A DNA stretch of 32,438 nt from Pirellulaceae bacterium (lineage in GTDB: Bacteria > Planctomycetota > Planctomycetia > Pirellulales > Pirellulaceae): the NCBI GenBank assembly GCA_026989685.1, contig JALSIV010000035.1:1-32438 (forward strand), written 5' to 3'. Both the position numbers and the translations under genes were made by a program. Positions 22,447 to 32,438 of the stretch are shown here, one piece after another. The notes beneath the pieces were generated by a model. It saw only the letters and a program-made list of their open reading frames with translations. It was not told the origin of the DNA and ran no database searches. Position 1 is the first letter of the stretch. Each line of letters opens with the position of its first letter.

Positions 22447-24645
22447 CTAACCGTTGCTCGGCATGGCCCGACTGAGCCCGCCGGCGGCCGGCAAGTAGGC
22501 GGCCAGCGTGTAATCCATCACCATCCGGTGGGCGCTGAATCGCCAAGCCAACGACGCAATGGAGTTCATCATTCGCACGATCCACTCGTGCGGGAGTCCA
22601 TCGACATCGCGAGCATAGAACAGAGGCACCACTTCGTTTTCCAGAGCCTGGTAGAGACTCTCGGCGTCGCGCTGGTCGGTGATTTCATCGGAGACGTGGC
22701 TGGTGCCGTCGCCGATGGCGAACCCGTTGGTGCCGTCGTAGGCTTCGGCCCACCATCCGTCCAGCACGCTGAAATTGAGTCCGCCATTGAGCACGACCTT
22801 CTGGCCGCTGGTACCCGATGCTTCCAGCGGCCGCCGCGGATTGTTGAGCCACACATCGACGCCCTGGATCAAGTGCCGGCAGACATTGATGTCGTAATCC
22901 TCGATGAACACCACGCGCTCGGCGAACCTCGGATCGTGCCTCAAGTTGATAATTCGCTGAATGAGCTGCTTGCCCGGTTCGTCTTTGGGGTGTGCCTTAC
23001 CGGAGAAGATCAGTTGCACCGGTCGTTCGGGATCGTTGAGCACGGCCGCCAGTCGATCGGGATCCCGGAAAATCAAATCGGCTCGCTTGTAGGTCGCAAA
23101 CCGCCGGCCGAATCCGATCGTCAACACTCGCGGATCGAGCAAATTGCGAATCGCCTCGACCGACTCTTCGCTGGCTCCGCGGCGCCGTGCCTGCCGGGTC
23201 AGTCGACGGCGCACGAAAGCCAGCAACACGTTCTTGAGCGCATTGTGGGTCTCCCACAACTCGCCCGGATCGACATCGTAGATCTGCTGCCATGTATCGG
23301 CCTCGCCCATCCGGTGGATCCATCCGGCATCGAAATGGCGGTCGTACAACTGTCGCATCTGCCAAGCCAGCCAACTCGGAATATGCACGCCGTTCGTAAT
23401 ATGCCCGATGGGGATTTCTTCTTCGACCCGCCACGGCCACAAATGAGCCCACATGCGGCGCGAAATATGGCCGTGCAACGAACTGACGGCGTTGGCGTGC
23501 CGTGACAGCTTGAGTGCCAGCACGGTCATGCAGAACGGTTCATCATCGTCTTGCGGTTCGACTCGGCCCAGCCCCAGCAGTTGTTCGGGGGAGATTCCCA
23601 ACTGATCCCGCAGCGGCCCCAAGTGTTCTTCGACGAGATCCGCGCTGAAGCGATCGTGACCGGCCGGAACCGGCGTGTGAGTCGTGAACACGGTCTGCCG
23701 GGCGGTTTCTCGTAGAGCATCATCGAACTTCAGACCATCGTCGGCCATCCGGTGGCGAATCACTTCCAAAGGAGCGAACGCGCTGTGGCCTTCATTGAGG
23801 TGGAACACGCCAGGATTGATTCCCAGCGCCCGCAACGCTCGAACCCCCCCCACGCCCAGCACCAGCTCTTGCCGAATCCGAGTTCGCTCGTCGCCGCCAT
23901 ACAGCCGGGCCGTCAGTTCGCGATCCTGCGGGTTGTTGCCTTCGACATCGCAATCCAGCAAGTAGAGATTGACCCGGCCGGCCTGCATCCACCAGACCTT
24001 GGCCAACACCGTTCCATCGCGGGTGTCGATGGCCACCGTAATCGGCTTGCCTTGGGCATCGCGAGCCGGTTCCATCGGAAGGTCTTCAACATTCGTATGG
24101 ACGTACTCCTCGACCTGATATCCGTTTTCGTCGGTGCGCTGACGGAAGTAGCCCTGGTCGTAAAACAACCCGACGGCCACCAGCGGGACTCCCAGACCGC
24201 TGGCACTCTTGATGTGGTCGCCGGAGAGGACTCCCAGGCCGCCGGAATAGATCGGGATCGACTCGTGAATACCGAACTCGGCGGAGAAATAGGCGACCGG
24301 TCGGGCTCCCAGCACTCCCGTGTGCGTCCTTCCCCAGGCCGGTTTGGTTTGCATGTATTCTCGCAGCCGACGGTAGGCCTGCTGGATGCGGCTGTACAAC
24401 ACCAGCTCGCCGGCTCGAGCCGCCAGACGTTCGGGCGTGAACTCGCGCAGCAACACGACCGGATTATGATCGAGTTGACGCCAGCGGATCGGGTCCAGGT
24501 CGCGAAACAGGTTGAGCACGTCGGGGTGCCAAGTCCACCACAGGTTGCGGCTCAGTGCCACGCACTTGTCGTAGAGGGCTTGAGCCGAAAACTCGGCAGA
24601 TTCCGGTTCTGTTTTTTCCTTGACCATCGTCTCGGCAGGTGCCAT
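22447..24645 (-). CDS. glgP: alpha-glucan (glycogen) phosphorylase, GT35 family
   Basis: A 732-residue PLP enzyme that phosphorolyses glycogen or maltodextrin to glucose 1-phosphate in the cytoplasm. Motifs: [10 protein letters not shown] with [15 protein letters not shown] at the N-terminus, [97 protein letters not shown], and EASGTSGQK then [10 protein letters not shown], with the PLP-binding Lys near residue 616. The N-terminal region (NLWW..., DLDP..W) marks the short, archaeal/bacterial-type subfamily rather than the mammalian-like one. The start is ATG 24645, with an alternative at the Met in MVKEK. It stands alone on this strand and ends 64 bases from the broken small gene. Confidence 0.92.
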   Translation of the reverse strand: MAPAETMVKEKTEPESAEFSAQALYDKCVALSRNLWWTWHPDVLNLFRDLDPIRWRQLDHNPVVLLREFTPERLAARAGELVLYSRIQQAYRRLREYMQTKPAWGRTHTGVLGARPVAYFSAEFGIHESIPIYSGGLGVLSGDHIKSASGLGVPLVAVGLFYDQGYFRQRTDENGYQVEEYVHTNVEDLPMEPARDAQGKPITVAIDTRDGTVLAKVWWMQAGRVNLYLLDCDVEGNNPQDRELTARLYGGDERTRIRQELVLGVGGVRALRALGINPGVFHLNEGHSAFAPLEVIRHRMADDGLKFDDALRETARQTVFTTHTPVPAGHDRFSADLVEEHLGPLRDQLGISPEQLLGLGRVEPQDDDEPFCMTVLALKLSRHANAVSSLHGHISRRMWAHLWPWRVEEEIPIGHITNGVHIPSWLAWQMRQLYDRHFDAGWIHRMGEADTWQQIYDVDPGELWETHNALKNVLLAFVRRRLTRQARRRGASEESVEAIRNLLDPRVLTIGFGRRFATYKRADLIFRDPDRLAAVLNDPERPVQLIFSGKAHPKDEPGKQLIQRIINLRHDPRFAERVVFIEDYDINVCRHLIQGVDVWLNNPRRPLEASGTSGQKVVLNGGLNFSVLDGWWAEAYDGTNGFAIGDGTSHVSDEITDQRDAESLYQALENEVVPLFYARDVDGLPHEWIVRMMNSIASLAWRFSAHRMVMDYTLAAYLPAAGGLSRAMPSNG

Positions 24646-24960
24646 GGATGTGGTTCCCGTGACTTGTGTGGGCGTGACTTTAGCGGACGATTGGCGGCCG
24701 CCGGCGCGATGCCGGTCGTGCGTGCTTCCTCAGTCCCTGATAGATCGGCCAATGATCCGGCGCCCTTGCGAACATCCGTGAATATGCCGATCGGGACGGT
24801 CGAACGGCTTCCGTAACCCGGATGGTAGCGTCCGTCGACTCATTCGCCTAGTCGAGTGGGGGGAGAACCCGCCCGTTGCCCCCCGCATTTTGACGGGAAA
24901 ACGATAGACGGCCGAACGATGGTTTGATACCGGCGCCGTCTGCCGCTAAAGTGAATCGTC
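24646..24960. other. divergent intergenic region, no gene seen
   Basis: 315 bases between the start codons of the phosphorylase (minus) and the acyl-CoA dehydrogenase-like gene (plus), so it should hold both promoters. No clear -35/-10 pair stands out. A run of six G (within 24857-24863) can pair with the C run near 24881-24886 across about 20 bases. Short frames here have no ribosome binding sites or familiar sequence. Confidence 0.55.
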
Positions 24961-26046
24961 ATGAGCTCCCTGATCGACTCGCCCGACAGTCCTCGACTTG
25001 AAGCGCTGTGCAAAAAGCTGGCCCAAGCGGCGTCTTCCCTGGAGGACGGCTGCGATTGGCCGTCCGAGCAACTGGATTGGTGCGCCCAAGCCGGCGTCTT
25101 CCGCTGGTTCCATCGTCCCGCCGATGGTGGTCTGGGCTGGAACGAAGCCGACTTGTGCCGTGGCTATGTGGCTTTGTCGCGAGCCTGCCTGACCACGGCT
25201 TTCGTGATCACCCAACGTGTCGGCGCGTGCCGCCGGATCGCCGGGGCGGCCAATGAGAAACTCAAGCAGCGGCTGTTGCCGCCGCTCCTGAAAGGCGAAA
25301 CGTTCGCCACCGTCGGCATTTCCCATTTGACGACCAGCCGACAGCACTGGAAAAAGCCGGTACTGCTGGCCACGGAAGAAGCCGAGGGGTTTCGCTTGGT
25401 CGGGTCGAGTCCGTGGGTGACCGGAGCACCTTACGCGGACTGGCTGGTGATCGGTGCCGTTACCGAAGACAACCGGCAGGTTCTGGTGGCCGTTCCCACC
25501 GACCAGGAAGGTGTTGACGCCCCACCGGGCATCCGTTTGGCCGGGTTGACCGCTAGCCAGACCGGCCCGGTCCACTTCGACCATGTGCTGGTGCCTCATG
25601 CCGATGTGATCGCCGGCCCCTCCGCAGACGTGATGGGGCGAGGAAAGGGAGCGTCGACCGGTGGTCTGCAGACCTCGGCGCTGGCAATCGGGCTGGCCGA
25701 CGCGGCGATCGACTATTTGGAAACGGAGGCACAGCGGCGGCCCAATCTGGCGATTCCCGCCAGCCGGCTTCGCGAGCAGTGGGAGCTGGAATACGAGAGG
25801 CTGCTGAGGCTGGCGATCGAGGATGAGCCGTCCGCCAAGTCGCGGCTGCGACAGCGAGCCAACAGCCTGGTGCTGCGAGCCACGCAGGTGGCTTTGGGCG
25901 CCGCCAAGGGAGCCGGGTACGTGTGGGGACATCCCACCAATCGCTGGTGCCGGGAAGCCTTGTTCTTTCTGGTGTGGAGCTGCCCGCAGGTGGTCGCCGA
26001 CGCCAACTTGTGCGAACTGGCTCACGGCCCCGACTTCTTCACTTGA
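24961..26046 (+). CDS. acyl-CoA dehydrogenase-family flavoprotein
   Basis: A 361-residue protein with the acyl-CoA dehydrogenase architecture: helical N-terminal domain (1-115, with DGGLGWNEADLCRGYVALSR), middle beta domain (about 115-225, with TVGISHLTTSR, GFRLVGSSPWVTGAPYADWL, FDHVLVPHADVIAG) and C-terminal helical domain (GLQTSALAIGLADAAIDYLE, VALGAAKGAGYVWGHPTNRW, CREALFFLVWSCPQVV). The family oxidises acyl-CoA thioesters or related substrates using FAD. It is slightly shorter than typical members (about 380), and the usual catalytic Glu near the C-terminal helix is not obvious to me, so the substrate and even dehydrogenase activity are uncertain. The ATG at 24961 lacks a strong Shine-Dalgarno sequence. 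The aminotransferase gene follows on the same strand after 107 bases. Confidence 0.82.
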   Translation: MSSLIDSPDSPRLEALCKKLAQAASSLEDGCDWPSEQLDWCAQAGVFRWFHRPADGGLGWNEADLCRGYVALSRACLTTAFVITQRVGACRRIAGAANEKLKQRLLPPLLKGETFATVGISHLTTSRQHWKKPVLLATEEAEGFRLVGSSPWVTGAPYADWLVIGAVTEDNRQVLVAVPTDQEGVDAPPGIRLAGLTASQTGPVHFDHVLVPHADVIAGPSADVMGRGKGASTGGLQTSALAIGLADAAIDYLETEAQRRPNLAIPASRLREQWELEYERLLRLAIEDEPSAKSRLRQRANSLVLRATQVALGAAKGAGYVWGHPTNRWCREALFFLVWSCPQVVADANLCELAHGPDFFT

Positions 26047-26153
26047 CCTCGCGGGCGGGGATTCCTATCCTCGGGCGACAACATGAGCGGTGTGCGGCGA
26101 GGAGCGTCCGGGGAGCGGATGCGGTCGCCGAGCATGGATGCTGGAGCCGATCG

Positions 26154-27299
26154 ATGAACGCACCTCAGGTCCCTCTTTTCGACATTGCCGCGGAGAACCA
26201 GTCGATCCGCCACGAGCTGATTCGAGCCCTCACGCAGGTCGTCGATTCGGGGCGTTTTCTGCACGGTCCCGACGTTACGGCACTCGAGGAAGAGCTGGCG
26301 GCGTTTTGCGAAGTCCCGTCGGCCGTCGGCTGCGCTTCGGGCAGCGACGCGCTGTTGCTCTCTCTGCTCGCCTTCGGGATCGGCCCGGGCGACGAAGTGA
26401 TCGTCCCCAGCTTCACCTTCTTCGCCACCGCCAGTTGCGTGGCTCGAGTGGGGGCCCGTATCGTGTTTGCCGACATCGATCCGGCCACCTACCAGATCGC
26501 CCCGCAGTCGGTGGCCGAGTTGATGGGGCCGGATACCCGGGCCATCATCCCCGTGCATCTGTTCGGTGCGCCGGCTCCGCTTGATGAACTGCTGGAATTG
26601 ACGGAGGGCAAGCCGATCCGAGTCATCGAGGACGCGGCACAAGCCATCGGAGCTCGCAGCCGGGGACGCCGCGTCGGGGGAATCGCCGATGTCGGTTGTT
26701 TCAGCTTCTACCCCACCAAGAACATGGGCGGACTGGGGGACGGCGGCATGCTGACCACGCCCGATCCCGACCTGGCCGATCGCCTCCGCCTCTTCGCCGC
26801 TCATGGGATGCGTCCCCGCTACTACCACTCGGTGATCGGCGTCAACAGCCGGCTCGATTCCCTGCAGGCGGCCGCATTGCGGATCAAGCTGCGTCAGCTT
26901 CCACGCTGGAACGCGGCGCGCCGTGTTCGAGCCGCCCGCTACGGACAATGGATCGAGCAAGCCGGACTGCGGGAACACATCACCACACCGACGGTCGATC
27001 CGGCAGACGAATCGGTCTGGAACCAGTACACGGTTCGCGTTCACCGCGGACAACGTGACGCGTTGCGGCAGTACCTGGCCGAGCGGGGTGTGGCGACCGA
27101 GGTCTACTATCCGGTTCCGCTCCACCGCCAGGCCTGTTTTCGCGGTGGCAACGTGAGGTGGCACCGTCTCGCGGAGACGGAGCGGGCGGCCGGAGAAGTT
27201 CTGAGTCTCCCCGTCTTCCCCACGATGACCGACGCGCAGCAGCAATACGTCGTCGATTCGCTCCGGGAGTTCTTTTCGGGTGTCTCGCGGCGGCGCGAG

Positions 27300-27308
<9 letters not shown>
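26154..27308 (+). CDS. DegT/DnrJ/EryC1-family PLP aminotransferase
   Basis: A 384-residue fold-type I PLP enzyme; relatives transaminate keto-sugar nucleotides for surface polysaccharides, or act in antibiotic and cell-envelope sugar pathways. Motifs: [96 protein letters not shown] (Asp160) and [18 protein letters not shown] with the PLP Lys189. I start at ATG 26154 with GGAG seven bases upstream; the frame is open back to 25923 but that part overlaps the previous gene. Its end overlaps the end of the convergent carB by nine bases. No glycosyltransferase or sugar-nucleotide gene adjoins it, so the substrate cannot be inferred from context. Confidence 0.9.
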
Positions 27309-30581
<3,273 letters not shown>

Positions 30582-30682
30582 GGTATTTCCTTCGTTCCAG
30601 GGTTTCGCTCACTGACAATACCACCACCGACGGCAAAGGGGCAAGATGCCGCCGCAGACTCGCAATGCCCGGCCCGACCCAA

Positions 30683-30688
30683 TACAAT
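30683..30688 (+). promoter_or_regulatory. possible -10 box upstream of second ThuA gene
   Basis: TACAAT lies 58 bases before the ATG at 30747, the same hexamer as upstream of the SYLF gene. No convincing -35 lies at the right distance. Weak evidence. Confidence 0.22.
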
Positions 30689-30746
30689 AACGGTCACCAT
30701 CGAAGTCCCACCCGTCTTCCCCATTCTCACCTCGGGAGGTCCGCCC

Positions 30747-31640
30747 ATGTCCGGCCATTCGCTCGATCGTCGCCAGGCTCTCGGTTCGATTCTCGTCGGC
30801 AGTACGGCCGTCGCCCTCGGTGGCTCGGCCCTTGCCGCCCCGACCAAGCGGATTCTCTTTTTCACCAAATCGTCCGGCTATGAGCACTCGGTGATCAGCC
30901 ATAAGAAGTCGAAGCTCGGATTCGCCGAACAGCGGCTGATCGAGTTGGGCAAGAAGCACGGTTTCACAGTGGAGGCCACCAAAGACGGGCGAGTCTTCGA
31001 CGGTGACCTCCACCAATACGACGGTTTCGCGTTCTACACGACCGGCGATCTGACCTCGCCGGGTAACGACCGGCAGCCCCCGATGACCCCCAAGGGCAAG
31101 GCCGCGCTGCTGTCGGCTGTCCGCAGCGGCAAGGGGTTCATCGGCTTCCACTGTGCCAGCGACTCGTTCCACGCCAAGGGGAAGCGAGAGGAAAACCAGT
31201 CGGGAAGTCAGATCGATCCCTATATTCGCATGCTGGGGGGCGAGTTCATCCGGCATGGGCGGCAACAAAAAGCGACGATGCGGGTCGCCGATCCCAAGTT
31301 CCCGGGAATCGAGCCGGCCGGCAGCTCGTTCGTGATGCACGAGGAGTGGTACGCACTGAAAAACTTCGCTCCCGACCTGCACGTCATCCTGGTCAACGAA
31401 ACGGCCGGAATGGTAGGCGACGTTTATCAGCGACCACCCTTCCCCTCGACTTGGGCCCGAGCGCACGGAAAGGGGCGCGTGTTCTACACCGCCATGGGAC
31501 ACCGCGAAGACGTATGGACGAACGAGATCTTCGAGTCCCTGGTGCTGGGAGCACTCCGCTGGACCACCGGACAAGTCGACGCCGATGTGACCCCCAACAT
31601 CCGCCGTGTCACCCCCGACGCGTGGGTGCTGAAAAAATAG
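30747..31640 (+). CDS. second ThuA-domain protein, Tat-type signal
   Basis: A 297-residue protein. ATG 30747 is fixed by GGGAGGT (30734-30740) six bases upstream; the same frame is open much further back only as an antisense shadow of carB. The N-terminus SLDRRQALGSILVGSTAVAL has a twin-Arg signal and a likely cleavage after ALAA. The ThuA core follows: KRILFFTKSSGYEHSVI, YDGFAFYTTGDL, VRSGKGFIGFHCASDSFH, LGGEFIRHGRQQKATMRV, SSFVMHEEWYALKNF and GKGRVFYTAMGHREDVWTN. It differs clearly from the ThuA protein at 17323-18072, so they are not recent duplicates. Planctomycetes often encode several exported ThuA proteins, thought to act on sugars; no activity can be assigned here. Confidence 0.87.
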   Translation: MSGHSLDRRQALGSILVGSTAVALGGSALAAPTKRILFFTKSSGYEHSVISHKKSKLGFAEQRLIELGKKHGFTVEATKDGRVFDGDLHQYDGFAFYTTGDLTSPGNDRQPPMTPKGKAALLSAVRSGKGFIGFHCASDSFHAKGKREENQSGSQIDPYIRMLGGEFIRHGRQQKATMRVADPKFPGIEPAGSSFVMHEEWYALKNFAPDLHVILVNETAGMVGDVYQRPPFPSTWARAHGKGRVFYTAMGHREDVWTNEIFESLVLGALRWTTGQVDADVTPNIRRVTPDAWVLKK

Positions 31641-31667
31641 TGCCAGGGAAGGGCGGAATCTGATCGC

Positions 31668-31701
31668 CCCCAGCCCAGGCAGCGCGAGGGCGACGCTGGG
31701 G
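31668..31701 (+). terminator. stem-loop after the second ThuA gene
   Basis: CCCCAGC (31668-31674) pairs with GCTGGGG (31695-31701), 28 bases after the TAG. The 20-base loop is GC-rich and can fold further. There is no T-run, so it may be a Rho-type or stabilising hairpin rather than a canonical terminator. Confidence 0.4.
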
Positions 31702-31730
31702 CACCACCGCGGCAATACACGTCCCAACCG

Positions 31731-32438
31731 ATGTCCGATCGACGCCGTCACCGCGGACCGCATCCTCAAGACCGGGAACTGTTCGCTCCGCCGGAGTGGC
31801 CCAAGTTGCAAGCGGCCGTTTGTGATGTCAGTTGGCTGTGGACGCGCCGGTATTCCCAAGATGCCACGATCAAGCTGGTGGGCGATCGGTACGGCCTGAA
31901 AAAGCGGCAGCGGCTGGCCGTATTGCGAGGCGCCTGCTCGGACCAGGCACGCCGGCGGCGATCGGCTCGCCGCGTCTCCTCTCACCAGTTGCATGGCGCT
32001 GCTTTGCAACTCGACGGATTCAACGTGCTCACCACCATCGAAGCGGCAATTGCCGGCGGCGTGTTGCTCGAGTGTCGCGACGGTGCAATCCGCGACATGG
32101 CCAGCATCCACGGCAGTTATCGGATCGTGGAGGAGACGGAGACGGCAATCGAGCAGATCGCATCGCTGCTGCTGGAGCGCGAAATCGGCGCTGCCTGCTG
32201 GTGGCTGGACGCTCCCGTGTCCAATTCCGGTCGTTTGGCACAGTTGCTGCGACGAATGGCCGACCGACACGACTGGCCGTGGACCGTCCATGTCGACAAC
32301 CACGTCGATCGCCGTCTCATCGAGTCGGAAGAAATCGTCGCCACCAGTGACAGCGTGGTGGTCGACGGCTGCCGCTACTGGTATCCGCTGAGCACTGAGC
32401 TGATTGCGCGCTTCCGCCGACACGACGACTCGCTGTGG
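31731..32438 (+). CDS. DUF434-family protein, 3' end outside window
   Basis: The frame opens at ATG 31731 and is still open at the right edge (236 codons visible). It starts SDRRRHRGPHPQDRELFAPP, then has KLVGDRYGLKKRQRLAVLRG with a conserved CSD, then LQLDGFNVLTTIEAAIAGG, IHGSYRIVEET, WWLDAPVSNSGRLAQLL and VATSDSVVVDGC. The opening RRGPHP-like motif and the R-L-A-V-x-R-x2-CSD block fit the uncharacterised DUF434 family. The DGFN and VATSD segments recall the acidic motifs of NYN/PIN-type nucleases; this is my inference, not an established function. No obvious Shine-Dalgarno sequence. The gene lies 90 bases after the second ThuA gene. Confidence 0.75.
   Translation, partial: MSDRRRHRGPHPQDRELFAPPEWPKLQAAVCDVSWLWTRRYSQDATIKLVGDRYGLKKRQRLAVLRGACSDQARRRRSARRVSSHQLHGAALQLDGFNVLTTIEAAIAGGVLLECRDGAIRDMASIHGSYRIVEETETAIEQIASLLLEREIGAACWWLDAPVSNSGRLAQLLRRMADRHDWPWTVHVDNHVDRRLIESEEIVATSDSVVVDGCRYWYPLSTELIARFRRHDDSLW

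Noticed and set aside
21735-22475. Plus-strand frame of 246 codons as an intact gene
   Set aside because: Its first 37 residues or so are the end of the tag remnant; the rest is low-complexity and overlaps the better-supported small secreted frame in another phase.

Overview
The window reads as one contiguous stretch of chromosome from a GC-rich bacterium, most likely a planctomycete (Planctomycetota, perhaps Pirellulales-like). This rests on gene content: a pseudopilin cluster with very large members, a membrane Ser/Thr kinase with DWG instead of DFG and a C-terminal TPR region, two ThuA-domain secreted proteins, a PhoD-like phosphatase, an SYLF protein, and intergenic heptanucleotide repeats. 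No rRNA, tRNA, CRISPR array or complete insertion sequence was seen.

Layout. (1) Positions 1-10140, plus strand: a type II secretion / type IV pilus-like pseudopilin operon in the order G-like (5' end outside the window), H-like, I-like, a giant K/PilX-like protein of about 1719 residues, and J/PilW-like. (2) 10398-13439, plus strand: a rhomboid protease, then nicotinamidase (pncA) and nicotinate phosphoribosyltransferase (pncB), which overlap by ATGA and together salvage nicotinamide to nicotinate mononucleotide. (3) 13494-14564: an exported SYLF-domain protein. (4) 14608-20251, minus strand: PhoD-like phosphatase, ThuA-like protein and Ser/Thr kinase. (5) 20252-22446: a repeat-rich accessory patch with REP-like repeats, a ParD/ParE toxin-antitoxin pair, a 78-bp palindromic element, a 173-bp IS66-type MITE next to a remnant of the DNA repair gene tag, and a small secreted-protein frame split by TGA. 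(6) 22447-32438: core metabolism. This holds an alpha-glucan phosphorylase (minus), an acyl-CoA dehydrogenase-like protein and a DegT-type aminotransferase (plus), carB (minus), a second ThuA-like protein (plus) and the start of a DUF434 protein that runs off the right edge.

The most notable features are small repeats rather than a new multi-gene system. Two tandem copies of a 78-bp inverted-repeat element lie in frame inside the 5' end of pncB, adding about 54 codons while leaving the enzyme open; a third copy lies behind parE. Four intergenic elements share one design: a GCGGGC hairpin-like head, a tract of degenerate RAGGCTG heptamers and a similar tail. Two of them begin on the base right after a stop codon, and one supplies the ribosome binding site of pncA. 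The pseudopilin operon is also unusual for its giant K-like subunit and for Asp/Asn-rich, calcium-loop-like motifs in three of its proteins. All calls are from reading the sequence; no database search was run.
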